Below, one piece after another: positions 27,257 through 36,412 of a DNA stretch of 64,000 bases (the first letter of the stretch is position 1; every line of letters starts with the position of its first letter). The notes beneath the pieces were generated by a model, which saw nothing but the letters and a program-made list of their open reading frames with translations, did not search any database and was not told the DNA's origin. Source of the stretch: [Eubacterium] siraeum (GTDB taxonomy: Bacteria; Bacillota; Clostridia; Oscillospirales; Ruminococcaceae); the NCBI GenBank assembly GCA_025150425.1, contig CP102281.1:434001-498000 (forward strand), written 5' to 3'. The position numbers were made by a program, and so were the translations under genes.

Positions 27257-28219
27257 TCAAGGCTGTTCGCTGTCGCACTTTATCCCCTGATAAGTATCCC
27301 TCAGCTTCATTTGACGGTCTATGCCGCCCAGTACCGCTATCTTATCTGCACTCCACATCGGCGCAACAAGATATTTTTTATCCGCATCGCCTGTAATGCG
27401 CTCTATGATTATATCTGCTGGGAGATATTCAAGCTGTGAGATTACTGTATCTATGTACTCGTCACGGGTGAGCGGAACGTAACCGCCCGACAGGAAGAGC
27501 CGTTCAAGAGCGGTGCCGTGATTTATATGAAGAAGGTGTATCTTCACGGCGGCAGGGTGCAGACGGGCGACCTCCTTTGCGGTTTCGAGCATATCGGCTT
27601 TTGTTTCGCCCGGTAATCCGTCAATCAGGTGCAGACAGGTGCGTATGCCGGATTCTTGCAGTTTACGGTAGCCCTCCAGAAACTCGTCATAGCTGTAGCA
27701 TCTGTTGATGATTTGTGCCGTTTTATCGTGGACGGTCTGCAAGCCAAGCTCCACAGTGAGATGGGTCTTGCTGTTTATGTCGCAGAGCAGGGCAATAACA
27801 TCATCGGGAAGGCAGTCGGCCCTTGTGCCGATTGAAATTCCGTGTACTCCGGAATCAAGCGCCGCCGTGTATGCCTCTTTAAGCGTTGCGACAGGTGCGT
27901 ATGTGTTGGTGTTTGTCTGAAAGTAGGCTGTAATGAGGCTGTTCGGGTGTTTCTTGTATATACGTTCCTTTTCTGCGGCAAGCTGACGCTTTACGCTGTC
28001 GTAGATTTCACCGTCCGATTTTTCGGTGAAGTAGCCGCTTCCGCCCATACAGTAGATGCATCCGCCCGTGCCTTTTGTGCCGTCTTTATTCGGACAGGTA
28101 AAGCCAGCGTCAATGACCGCCTTGAATACCTTGCTGTTGAACGATGATTTATTATAGTAATTCAACGTGTGATAACGCTTGTTGTCATCGGAATATATAA
28201 AAGGGTTTGTACTGTTCAT
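27257..28219 (-). CDS. TIGR01212-type radical SAM protein (YhcC-like)
   Basis: The 320-residue protein carries the iron-sulfur motif within CPNKDGTKGTGGCIYC, a spaced Cys triad typical of this group rather than CxxxCxxC. ELGLQTVHDKTAQIINR and HLIDGLPGETKADML match the Elp3-like radical SAM core. I start at 28219 (AAGGAG seven bases upstream), not the longer frame. The substrate is unknown. Confidence 0.9.
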   Translation of the reverse strand: MNSTNPFIYSDDNKRYHTLNYYNKSSFNSKVFKAVIDAGFTCPNKDGTKGTGGCIYCMGGSGYFTEKSDGEIYDSVKRQLAAEKERIYKKHPNSLITAYFQTNTNTYAPVATLKEAYTAALDSGVHGISIGTRADCLPDDVIALLCDINSKTHLTVELGLQTVHDKTAQIINRCYSYDEFLEGYRKLQESGIRTCLHLIDGLPGETKADMLETAKEVARLHPAAVKIHLLHINHGTALERLFLSGGYVPLTRDEYIDTVISQLEYLPADIIIERITGDADKKYLVAPMWSADKIAVLGGIDRQMKLRDTYQGIKCDSEQP

Positions 28220-28341
28220 AGTTCTCCTTAATTTGATTGAAAATTCAATGATACACGGCAAAACAAATATACCCGTGTAAATGTAATAGCGAAATTAATC
28301 AATGCTTTCATATTTCTTAATCGGACTTTACACTTGCAGTC

Positions 28342-28370
28342 TTGACTTTGATGCCTTAGGGGTGTATAAT
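28342..28370 (+). promoter_or_regulatory. Promoter of the zinc-ribbon membrane protein
   Basis: TTGACT (28342-28347) and TATAAT (28365-28370) have a 17-base spacer. The start codon is at 28434, after an AGGAGG site. Confidence 0.85.
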
Positions 28371-28433
28371 AAATAAGTATCTGCATACAGCGGATATAAT
28401 ACAGAGGTATAGACATAACAGGAGGAAATAATT

Positions 28434-29063
28434 ATGCCATTTTGTCCTAAATGCGGAACAGAGTATCAGGACGGCTCAAAGTTCTGTGCAAAATGCGGTG
28501 CAAACCTTGACGGTTCAGTTGCACCTGTTCCGATAAATCAAAAACCGGGCTTCTTTCAGGAAATACTTGATACCAGGGACGTAACATCAACAATGGACGC
28601 CAACGATATAAATGCAGGTAAAGCAATGACGATACTCGCATACTGTGCGGTACTGGCTTATATACTTGTAACGTGGCTGTTAGGCGATTTTTTTGCTGTG
28701 ATCGTGCTCGCAGGCTTACTCGTAGCTCCCTGTATCGCCGCAAAGAAGTCGGGCTTTGTAAAGTATCACCTTTCGATGATATTCCCGGCAATACTTGCCG
28801 TAATGGTAGTCCGTGCTGTAGAAGGCTCGATTGCCGCTTTCTTCTATAATCTTATATCCAATCCCGTATATGATTATATAAGCAACTATGTCGGTATGGT
28901 GAGAACAGAAACGGTAATCGGCACGATCGTTGCGTGGGTAATACATATTATATTCATGGCAATACCGGTTCTTGTACTTGTCGCAGGACTTATAAACTCT
29001 GCCAACGGTAAAGCTAAGGAGCTCCCGCTTATCGGCAGATTCAAGATGATATTTGAAAAGTAA
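28434..29063 (+). CDS. Zinc-ribbon membrane protein, unknown function
   Basis: The 209-residue protein starts with a four-cysteine zinc ribbon (CPKCGTEYQDGSKFCAKCG, residues 4-22), then a linker and three to four hydrophobic segments at about residues 60-100, 108-145 and 162-190. The pattern matches the broad zinc-ribbon plus DUF4870-like membrane proteins of clostridia. Function is unknown. It is monocistronic, ended by a hairpin cluster. Confidence 0.8.
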   Translation: MPFCPKCGTEYQDGSKFCAKCGANLDGSVAPVPINQKPGFFQEILDTRDVTSTMDANDINAGKAMTILAYCAVLAYILVTWLLGDFFAVIVLAGLLVAPCIAAKKSGFVKYHLSMIFPAILAVMVVRAVEGSIAAFFYNLISNPVYDYISNYVGMVRTETVIGTIVAWVIHIIFMAIPVLVLVAGLINSANGKAKELPLIGRFKMIFEK

Positions 29064-29077
29064 GCACATACTTAAAC

Positions 29078-29183
29078 AGCCTTCGCTTTTTGCGGAGGCT
29101 GCAGCTTGTAGAAAAGCCCCGATTCGTTTGCGAATCGGGGTTTTTCTACAGTCTGAGCGTAAATCCGTGTCCGGATTTACGCT
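29078..29183 (+). repeat. Mini copy of the palindrome-associated element between two hairpins
   Basis: A 54-bp element (29102-29155) has only the two family ends (CAGCTTGTAGAAAA and the complement of CAGACTGTAGAAAAA) around one hairpin (CCCCGATTCG/CGAATCGGGG). A terminator-like hairpin lies directly left (29078-29100, AGCCT...AGGCT) and a perfect 12-bp stem directly right (AGCGTAAATCCG/CGGATTTACGCT, 29156-29167 with 29172-29183). The rest of the gap 29184-29347 shows no gene. Confidence 0.78.
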
Positions 29184-29347
29184 TTCGCTACTCGACTGTA
29201 TTTATTTTAGCATTTTGATTTCGTATTTGTCAAGCCGACAGAAAAATTTCGGCGTTTTTATAACTCTGCGGCGGTAAAAGCAAGGTCGATTTGTCAGATA
29301 TTTTACCGCACTATAAATAATAAATATGATAAGCGGCAAAATGACGG

Positions 29348-30877
29348 TTATTTTCCTGCGCCCCAGTATTTTCTGTCAAGACTTCTGAAATTTACCGCCG
29401 AGGATATATCCTGCCGCCTTATTATCTCGCTTCCTGCAAGGTCGGCACAGGTGCGTGCGACTTTAAGTATTCTGTCGTATGCCCTTGCCGACAGCCCCAT
29501 TTTATCAAAGCAGTCGGAGAGCATCTTCTTTGCGTTTTCGTCCATAGGACACATTTCGTGAAGATATGAGGGCGGAATTTTGGAGTTCGAGCGTATTTCC
29601 GTACCCGCAAAACGCTTTTGCTGTATTTCTCTTGCTTTCATTATACGTTCAAGTACGGCGCTGCTCGGTTCGCCCTTTTTCGCACTGCTTATTTCCTCGT
29701 AAGATAACTGCGGCATTTCCACCTGTATATCTATCCTGTCAAGAACAGGGCGGCTTATCTTGCCGAGATAATTCTGTATCATATTCTGAGAGCAGGTGCA
29801 TTTTCCTTTCGGGTTGCCGAAGTTTCCGCAAGGGCAGGGGTTCATCGCGGCAACAAGCATAATATCGCACGGGTATGACACCGACCCTTGCGCTCTTGAT
29901 ATGGTTATAATTCCGTCCTCAAGCGGTTGTCTGAGCGTTTCAAGCGTCCTGCGGTCAAACTCCGGCAGCTCGTCAAGAAATAATACTCCGTTATGTGCGA
30001 GGGATATTTCACCCGGTCGTGGGATACTTCCGCCGCCGATAAGACCTACTGCCGAGGCTGTATGTGATACGCTTCTGAACGGACGTACCGTGACTATCGG
30101 CTTTTCACGGTCAAGCATACCTGCTATTGAATGTATTCCTGTTGTTTCAATGCTTTCGTCAAAGGTCATCGGAGGAAGAATAGACGGTATACGCTTTGCT
30201 ATCATGCTTTTTCCCGTACCGGGAGGGCCGATAAGCAATACATTATGGAAGCCTGCGGCGGCTACCTCCAGAGCGTGACGGGCGAGTGCCTGACCCTTTA
30301 CATCGGATAAGTCCTCCGTTTCAAACATCTCTGCGGACGGAACGTAGGGAGGTTCGGGCGATATACGCTTCTTTCCTGTGAAATGGTTTATTAGGTCGGA
30401 AATGTGGCTTATGCCGTATACGGACAGACCCTCGACAACGGACGCTTCCTTAGCGTTTTCGGCAGGGAGAAACAGCCGTTTTATACCGCATTTCTTGGCT
30501 TCTATTGCCATGCTGATAATTCCGCCCGTGAAAACAAGCGAGCCTCCGAGCGAAACCTCTCCGATAAAGGCGCAGTCCGATAAATCGTCGGTTATTATAT
30601 TGTTTACCGCAAGAATGGCGGCGATTATCGTAAAATCGTACAGCGAGCCGCATTTGCGTACATCCGCCGGAGCTAAGTTGACCGTCAGTTTCTGACCGCT
30701 TATCGCTATGCCGATACCTGAAAGAGCGCCTTTTATACGCATTTTGCTTTCCTGCACGGCAAGGTCGCCCAGACCTACTATATCGAAGGACGGCTGACCT
30801 CTTGAGGATATTATTTCTGCGGTGACTTTAAAGGCGTTCATACCGAAAAGCCCCATACCGTTTACCTGAGAATACAT
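29348..30877 (-). CDS. comM: YifB/ComM-family Mg-chelatase-like AAA+ ATPase
   Basis: The 509-residue protein has an N-terminal Lon-S16-like domain (residues 1-170), an AAA+ core with Walker A LLIGPPGTGKSMIAKR and Walker B GVLFLDELPEF, and the C-terminal Mg_chelatase_C region (LSARAYDRILKVARTCADL). A four-Cys insert (CPCGNFGNPKGKCTC) is typical. ComM-type helicases promote branch migration of integrated DNA in natural transformation. Start context is weak (ACGGGTG). Confidence 0.93.
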   Translation of the reverse strand: MYSQVNGMGLFGMNAFKVTAEIISSRGQPSFDIVGLGDLAVQESKMRIKGALSGIGIAISGQKLTVNLAPADVRKCGSLYDFTIIAAILAVNNIITDDLSDCAFIGEVSLGGSLVFTGGIISMAIEAKKCGIKRLFLPAENAKEASVVEGLSVYGISHISDLINHFTGKKRISPEPPYVPSAEMFETEDLSDVKGQALARHALEVAAAGFHNVLLIGPPGTGKSMIAKRIPSILPPMTFDESIETTGIHSIAGMLDREKPIVTVRPFRSVSHTASAVGLIGGGSIPRPGEISLAHNGVLFLDELPEFDRRTLETLRQPLEDGIITISRAQGSVSYPCDIMLVAAMNPCPCGNFGNPKGKCTCSQNMIQNYLGKISRPVLDRIDIQVEMPQLSYEEISSAKKGEPSSAVLERIMKAREIQQKRFAGTEIRSNSKIPPSYLHEMCPMDENAKKMLSDCFDKMGLSARAYDRILKVARTCADLAGSEIIRRQDISSAVNFRSLDRKYWGAGK

Positions 30878-31004
30878 ATTTACACCCGTTTCATATCATT
30901 TTAAGTGATTGCTATGTAATAATTATACAACGTTTTAGGTATATTTTCAACAAAAACGGGAATTTTTGATTTCAAAAAATTTAATAATATTTTTACGATT
31001 TTAT

Positions 31005-31033
31005 TTGCATTTACGGCGGAAAAATGTTATACT
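31005..31033 (+). promoter_or_regulatory. Phosphoglucomutase gene promoter
   Basis: TTGCAT (31005-31010) and TATACT (31028-31033) with a 17-base spacer, 100 bases upstream of the start codon. Confidence 0.7.
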
Positions 31034-31132
31034 GTTTGGTGAATGGAATTTTAGGTTAGCCACAGCTATATTTACCTAATTTTTAAATACAGCAAACTGT
31101 GCTACCGTTTTATACAGAAAGGACAGATTATT

Positions 31133-32851
31133 ATGGCAAACACTACAGAGCTTTATAACGAATGGCTTGAAAAAGCGGTCAAGGATCCCGATTTAAAGAC
31201 AGAGCTTGAGAGCGTAAAGGGCAAGGACGAAGAAATAAACGACCGTTTCTACCGTGATCTTGAATTCGGCACGGGCGGTCTGAGAGGCGTTATCGGCGCA
31301 GGTACAAACAGAATGAACGTTTATACCGTAGGTAAGGCTACTCAGGGTCTTGCAAACTACCTCAAGAACACAGGCAAGAGCGATCTTAAGGTTGCTGTTG
31401 CATACGACAGCAGAATAAAGTCTGACGTATTCGCAAAGCACGCCGCTTCTATCTTTGCCGCAAACGGCATTACAGCAAACATCTACACAGAGCTTATGCC
31501 CACACCTATGCTTTCTTGGGCTGTAAGAGCGCTCGGCTGTGACGCAGGTATCATTGTTACCGCAAGCCACAACCCTGCAAAGTACAACGGCTATAAGGTT
31601 TACGGAAGCGACGGCTGTCAGGTTACTCTTGAAGCCGCTGAAAAGATTCTCGGCGAGATTGAGAAGCTCAATATCTTTGCAGACGTAAAGAGCGGCGACT
31701 TTGAGCAGTTCGTAAACGAAGGAAAAATCAAGTACATCGGTCAGGATGTTATTGATGAATATATCGCAAACGTTAAAAAGCAGTCCATTCACCCCGAGCT
31801 TTGCGCAAAGAGCGGACTTAAGGTCGTTTATACTCCTCTTAACGGTGCAGGCAACAAGCCCGTTCGCCGTATCTTAAAGGAAATCGGCATAAACAACGTT
31901 GTAGTTGTTAAGGAACAGGAAATGCCCGACGGCAACTTCACTACCTGCCCCTATCCCAACCCCGAGATAAAGGAAGCTCTGCACTTAGGCCTTGAGCTTT
32001 GCAAGACAGAAAAGCCCGACTTACTGCTTGCTACCGACCCCGACAGCGACCGTGTAGGTATCGCAGTTCCCGACGGCGACAAGTATGTTCTGTTCACAGG
32101 TAACGAGGTAGGCGCAATGCTGCTCGAATATATCTGCAAGGAGCGTACAGCCGCAGGCACAATGCCCGCAAACCCCGTTGCAGTAAAGACAATAGTTACG
32201 ACCGATCTTGTAAAGGCTATCGCCGCTAAGTACGGCGTAGAGCTGAGAGAAGTTCTCACAGGCTTCAAGTTCATCGGTGAGCAGATAGGCTTCTTAGAGG
32301 CAAAGGGCGAGGAAAACAGATATATCTTCGGCTTCGAAGAGAGCTACGGCTACCTTGCAGGCTCTTATGTAAGAGATAAGGACGCTGTTGTAGCATCTAT
32401 GCTTATCTGCGAGATGGCGGCATTCTATCGTTCACAGGGTATTTCTCTTGTACAGGCAAGAGCAAAGATGTACAGCGATTACGGCTTCTACTGCAACAAG
32501 CTTGATACGTTCACTTTCGAGGGCGAAACAGGTATGAAGAAGATGAACGCTATCATGGATACTCTCAGAAACGAAAAGCTTGACTCTGTTGCAGGTCTTA
32601 AGGTTATCGGCAAGGCTGACTACAAGCTCAGCGTAAAGACAGATTACGAAAGCGGCAAGACAGAAGAACTCACACTTCCTAAGTCAAACGTTATCACATT
32701 CTACCTTGAGGATAACGCAAGCGTAGTAATAAGACCCTCCGGTACTGAGCCTAAAATCAAGCTCTACTACACAACAGTAGGCACAAGCGTTGAAGATGCG
32801 GCTGAAAAGCAGGTTAAGCTCTCGGCAGATTTCACAAAGATAGTAGGCTGA
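31133..32851 (+). CDS. Phosphoglucomutase/phosphomannomutase
   Basis: The 572-residue enzyme has the phosphoserine loop TASHNPAKYNGYKVYG, the metal-binding loop ATDPDSDRVG, the sugar-binding loop GFEESYGYL and the phosphate-binding RPSGTEPKIKLYY. Length fits the PgcA-like class of Gram-positive bacteria. It interconverts glucose-1-P and glucose-6-P for glycogen and cell wall sugar pathways. It has a strong GAAAGGA site and optimised codons. Confidence 0.95.
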   Translation: MANTTELYNEWLEKAVKDPDLKTELESVKGKDEEINDRFYRDLEFGTGGLRGVIGAGTNRMNVYTVGKATQGLANYLKNTGKSDLKVAVAYDSRIKSDVFAKHAASIFAANGITANIYTELMPTPMLSWAVRALGCDAGIIVTASHNPAKYNGYKVYGSDGCQVTLEAAEKILGEIEKLNIFADVKSGDFEQFVNEGKIKYIGQDVIDEYIANVKKQSIHPELCAKSGLKVVYTPLNGAGNKPVRRILKEIGINNVVVVKEQEMPDGNFTTCPYPNPEIKEALHLGLELCKTEKPDLLLATDPDSDRVGIAVPDGDKYVLFTGNEVGAMLLEYICKERTAAGTMPANPVAVKTIVTTDLVKAIAAKYGVELREVLTGFKFIGEQIGFLEAKGEENRYIFGFEESYGYLAGSYVRDKDAVVASMLICEMAAFYRSQGISLVQARAKMYSDYGFYCNKLDTFTFEGETGMKKMNAIMDTLRNEKLDSVAGLKVIGKADYKLSVKTDYESGKTEELTLPKSNVITFYLEDNASVVIRPSGTEPKIKLYYTTVGTSVEDAAEKQVKLSADFTKIVG

Positions 32852-32895
32852 ACAAGCTGTTAATACACAAGTTTCAGAAAATTTTGAAAAAACTA

Positions 32896-32924
32896 TTGCA
32901 AAACAGTTTTGTATATGCTATAAT
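32896..32924 (+). promoter_or_regulatory. rpmE promoter
   Basis: TTGCAA (32896-32901) and TATAAT (32919-32924) with a 17-base spacer, 86 bases before the rpmE start. Confidence 0.85.
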
Positions 32925-33010
32925 AGTAACCTAAGCGTGAAAGCGCAGTATTCTGAAATCATAGCGAAAGCTGTAATTTAGATTAATTCTAAAGGTCAGG
33001 AGGTGACAGC

Positions 33011-33214
33011 ATGAAAGAAGGTATCCACCCTAACTACCAGCCCACCACTATCAAGTGTGCTTGCGGCGAGGTTATCGAAACAAGATCAACCAAGCAGGAT
33101 ATAAAGGTTGAAATCTGCTCGAAGTGCCACCCTTTCTTTACAGGAAAGCAGAAGTTGGTTGACACAGGCGGACGTGTTGACAAGTTCAAGAAGAAGTACA
33201 ATCTTGACAAGTAA
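33011..33214 (+). CDS. rpmE: Large-subunit ribosomal protein L31 (bL31), zinc-binding form
   Basis: The 67-residue protein starts [19 protein letters not shown] and has [24 protein letters not shown], the L31 signature. Cys in CACG and CSKC show the C+ zinc-binding type, as opposed to the zinc-independent paralogue. It has a good AGGAGG site. Two terminators follow. Confidence 0.97.
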   Translation: MKEGIHPNYQPTTIKCACGEVIETRSTKQDIKVEICSKCHPFFTGKQKLVDTGGRVDKFKKKYNLDK

Positions 33215-33224
33215 TGAAAAAAGA

Positions 33225-33283
33225 GGATCGTGGTTTTCACGGTCCTTTTTGTTTTAAGCACGGTGTACTGCCGTGCTTTTTTT
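33225..33283 (+). terminator. Tandem terminators after rpmE
   Basis: The first stem is GGATCGTG/CACGGTCC (33225-33245) with five T. The second is AGCACGG/CCGTGCT (33257-33277) with six T. A third hairpin (33357-33383) is part of the direct repeat around the next mobile element. Confidence 0.88.
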
Positions 33284-33383
33284 GCTATGCCTGCATTTGA
33301 TTTTTTCAAAGGCGAAGGGAGTATTTAGCAAGGCTGTTGCAAAAAAGTAAAAAATCAGCCGTGCATCGCCTTGATGCACGGCT

Positions 33384-33768
33384 CGGACTGTCGATAAAAC
33401 TATATAATTTTTGAAAATGGGGTGTCGAGTGTTGCTTGCTCTGCTGGTTTTGCATCGTGCAAAACTTTTGGCAAGCAACCAAAGCATCCTTGCTTTGGGG
33501 CTACCGCCCCCGTACAGGTCGTCAGCCATTTGTGCCACTGCATCTGTGCATTGACAGCCTTTTGTGCCGTTGCATCGTGCAACGGCTTTGTGTGGCTGTC
33601 ATTATGCGTCCTTGCATAGTGGCCTTGTGTGGCTGACTGCAAGCATCCTTGCTTGGTCTAGGGGCGGTAGCCCCAGTAAAATCCCCCTTTCACCGAGGGA
33701 AAGGGGGCAGGGGGATAGGGGTAGTGAGTTAGAAGTTTGTTTCAAAAACATACTTTTTCTACAAACTG
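33384..33768 (+). repeat. Palindrome-associated short element, copy 4, with nested-hairpin insert
   Basis: This 385-bp element starts CGGACTGTCGATAAA and ends TTTTTCTACAAACTG. Its right half matches copies 1-3; its left half is replaced by about 230 bp of nested hairpins (33431-33655). It is flanked by identical 27-bp hairpins (33357-33383 and 33769-33795; stem AGCCGTGCATC/GATGCACGGCT), the right one followed by T. No credible gene lies in the 587-bp gap 33215-33801. Confidence 0.87.
33431..33655 (+). repeat. Nested-hairpin modules N1 and N2
   Basis: N1: outer stem GTTGCTTGC/GCAAGCAAC (33431-33439, 33471-33479) encloses GTTTTGC/GCAAAAC (33447-33453, 33459-33465), then a side hairpin CAAAGC/GCTTTG. 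N2 is four levels deep: GTCAGCCA/TGGCTGAC (33521, 33630), GCCACT/AGTGGC (33534, 33618), TGACAGCC/GGCTGTCA (33552, 33594), GCCGTTGC/GCAACGGC (33566, 33579). Terminal loops keep the core GC-RTCS-T-GC, and the connectors are mostly TTTGTG-like. Confidence 0.85.
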
Positions 33769-33801
33769 AGCCGTGCATCGCCTTGATGCACGGCTTTTAT
33801 G

Positions 33802-36201
33802 TTATTGGCTGTTCTTTTCAAAGGTCGGCGTACCCTTTGCGTAGCTTCCGTCACGCTGTCTTACAAGCGATTCATTCTTACTGCAGTCGATTATTGCGAC
33901 CTTGCCGAGAATTTCTCCGCTTTCGTTGCTGAGTATCAGCGTTTCGCCGGTTTTAAGGCTGAAATTCGTCTGCATTTTCATCAGCGTATTTTCAGACTTG
34001 TTGTTCTTGCACACTATCGTAAGCGTTGAATGAGGCTTTACGTTGACAGTGGGTATCTTGTAGCGGTTAAGCATATCGTCCTTATCCGTAAGATAAAGAC
34101 CTTTTGTTGATACGTCGTTGTCATTGGGGTTGTAAAGCTCTATCCAGTCTTCATCGCCGCCCGTGTACACTTCGCTTATATACAGCAGTTCGCCTGTGGA
34201 CGATGTTTTTTCACTGCGTGCGTTTATTGTTATCTTGCCCTTTTTAGCCATTGAGCTGTCTATCGTTATCTCACGGTCGGTATAGGTCTTGCCGTTTATT
34301 TCCCAGCTTGTGAAGGTGTAGCCCGACATATCCTCGGCTGTCAGCTTTACCTTGTAGGGCGTGAAATATTCGGCTGTTACCGTATTTGAGTCCTTGACGG
34401 TCTGAATGTTCATAGTGAGCTTAAGACCCTTTGCACCGTTCAGCTTTACCTTGTATGTATCGTCTTTGTCTATTTCGAAATTACGGCATATATCGCCGAG
34501 AATGATATTTGCACGCTTGTCGGCGAACTCTCTTATTTCGTTTCTGCTGTTTTCAAACGTACCCTCGTTTGCCCACGTTGACGTGATGCCCTTGTTCAGA
34601 GCATAAAGCTGTTCCTTATCGCTGTCTGCGAGCTTCTGCTCAAGCGTTGCCAGAATATTTTCAGAGCTGAATGCGCCGCCTATAAGGTCGCAGAGGTTGT
34701 TCGCCAGCTTTTCACGCATATCCGCACGTTCCATAAGTGCCGATATAAGCACTGAGCCGCCTGCGGGGTGTGTGCCGTTTAAAATCTTGGTCAACGTCTT
34801 GTTTGCGTATCCGTCCGAATAAAGTCCCCAGGCAAATTCTGCGTCGTAGAAGAAATATCTCCACTTGCCGTCCTGATACTTGCTTGTGACCTCTTCGCCG
34901 TCTGACGCAACATACCGCCACACTTTATAGTTGTTTCCGGGCCAGTCACGGTTGTCGATAAATAACTGCATTGCGAGGTAGTGCATATAGTTGTCTATGT
35001 CCACCATAGAGCAGAACTGCTCGAATTTCTTGTCGTCGGTAAGTCCGCTCTTTGCAAGCTCAAGGACCTTGTTATAATCGTCTGCCGCACCTTCTGCGTT
35101 TTCATCGACTATCTCGCCCTCGGCTTTTCCGACCACCTGATAGTTGTCCTTCGTACCGCCGTAGCGTTCTTCGAGATATGCACGGCTGAAATTCTGATGG
35201 AGCCACGCAAAGCCGTAATACTTTCCGTTAAGGAATACTGCCGCAGGGGCGGTCGACTGCGCATCAAGGTAGCCCGACTGCTTCGCAAGCGACATTGAAA
35301 GCTCGTCACGCACACCTGCGAATTCTCGGTCGTTTGCACCGTTACGCAAAACTATGCGGTCAATCTTTGTGAGAATCGCACCGCTTTCATCTGTAGCATC
35401 ACTGAAGAACGGGTAGCCGAATTTACCCTTGTCCGGGGTATACATAGTTCTTGCTATAAGCTTCCACGATTTCTGGTCAACTGCGGCAGAATATGCGCCT
35501 GCGACTCTTGCGCCTGCCTGCTGTGAAACAAGAAGCTCTCCGCTGCTTGAAAAAGCCTCAACATACATGGGTCTTTCGCCTGCCATACCTTCCTGATTCC
35601 AGTTTGCAGGGTCGTTTGGCGTGATTTCGCTTTTTCCGTCATACTCGTTTGCCATCCAGTCGTCACGGATTTTTCCTGCTACGGCGATGCCTTTTTCATA
35701 ATCGTAAAGGTTTTCACTGTCGGTCGAAAGCACGAATACATAAGTGCCTTTTTCGAAACGATCCGACACACCCTTGCCTGTGACATAGCTTTTTGTGAAT
35801 ACTTCGGAAGTGCCGTTCTCGCTTACAGCAATGGCTTTAATCGTCTTTGCGGCGACTTCTCCTGAGCTGTGTACCGTTATGGGATTTGTATATCTGTTTG
35901 ATTTTTCCGTGGGGGTCTCGCCGTTTGTGGTATAGTAGATCGTTGCCGTTTTATCCTTTGCTTTAAGCTCAACCGATATATCTTCATCGAAAAAGCTGCC
36001 GTCAGGAGAGAAGGCAATATCTGTTTTCTGCTTCACCCCGCCGTCCTCGTCCTTTATTATCGGCTGAAGCGGGCTTAACACTTCGGGAAGTCCGCCCTCC
36101 GACGATAAAAAAGCGTTATAGGTTATTGCGGCGGCTGTACCTACAGCAACCACTGCGGCAAGAATGCCTGCACGTTTTATTGTTCCGCTGTGAATAAACA
36201 T
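33802..36201 (-). CDS. Exported CotH-family protein with chitobiase-like and lamin-tail domains
   Basis: The 799-residue protein has an N-terminal membrane anchor or signal (residues 8-30), a chitobiase/hexosaminidase C-terminal-like beta domain (about 60-110, ATIYYTTNGETPT), a CotH kinase-like domain (about 150-570; RVAGAYSAAVDQKSWKL, DRIVLRNGANDREF, KWRYFFYDAEFAWGLY) and a C-terminal lamin-tail domain (about 680-795, LLYISEVYTGGDEDWIELYN). CotH proteins are surface or spore-coat protein kinases, and in gut clostridia many are exported. Start ATG has GGAGGAAT. It is monocistronic. Confidence 0.88.
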   Translation of the reverse strand: MFIHSGTIKRAGILAAVVAVGTAAAITYNAFLSSEGGLPEVLSPLQPIIKDEDGGVKQKTDIAFSPDGSFFDEDISVELKAKDKTATIYYTTNGETPTEKSNRYTNPITVHSSGEVAAKTIKAIAVSENGTSEVFTKSYVTGKGVSDRFEKGTYVFVLSTDSENLYDYEKGIAVAGKIRDDWMANEYDGKSEITPNDPANWNQEGMAGERPMYVEAFSSSGELLVSQQAGARVAGAYSAAVDQKSWKLIARTMYTPDKGKFGYPFFSDATDESGAILTKIDRIVLRNGANDREFAGVRDELSMSLAKQSGYLDAQSTAPAAVFLNGKYYGFAWLHQNFSRAYLEERYGGTKDNYQVVGKAEGEIVDENAEGAADDYNKVLELAKSGLTDDKKFEQFCSMVDIDNYMHYLAMQLFIDNRDWPGNNYKVWRYVASDGEEVTSKYQDGKWRYFFYDAEFAWGLYSDGYANKTLTKILNGTHPAGGSVLISALMERADMREKLANNLCDLIGGAFSSENILATLEQKLADSDKEQLYALNKGITSTWANEGTFENSRNEIREFADKRANIILGDICRNFEIDKDDTYKVKLNGAKGLKLTMNIQTVKDSNTVTAEYFTPYKVKLTAEDMSGYTFTSWEINGKTYTDREITIDSSMAKKGKITINARSEKTSSTGELLYISEVYTGGDEDWIELYNPNDNDVSTKGLYLTDKDDMLNRYKIPTVNVKPHSTLTIVCKNNKSENTLMKMQTNFSLKTGETLILSNESGEILGKVAIIDCSKNESLVRQRDGSYAKGTPTFEKNSQ

Positions 36202-36412
36202 GATTCCTCCGTTTAGAATCCAAGGGTTAATGGCACTAAGCCTGTATAGATTCTATTGTAACAGAAAACGTTGTCAAAATCAACGATAATTACAAGAATT
36301 CCGCCAAATATTCCGCAAAAAATCAAATGTAAAGATATGGTAACATATTTAAGGAAAATCTGACATACACTTGTAAAAAAGAAAACACAACGAGGAAGGA
36401 ACGGTATTTCAA

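Noticed and set aside
33564-33932. A 122-codon frame across the nested hairpins and the CotH gene end
   Set aside because: It consists of repeat DNA plus the antisense end of a real gene. No start signals.
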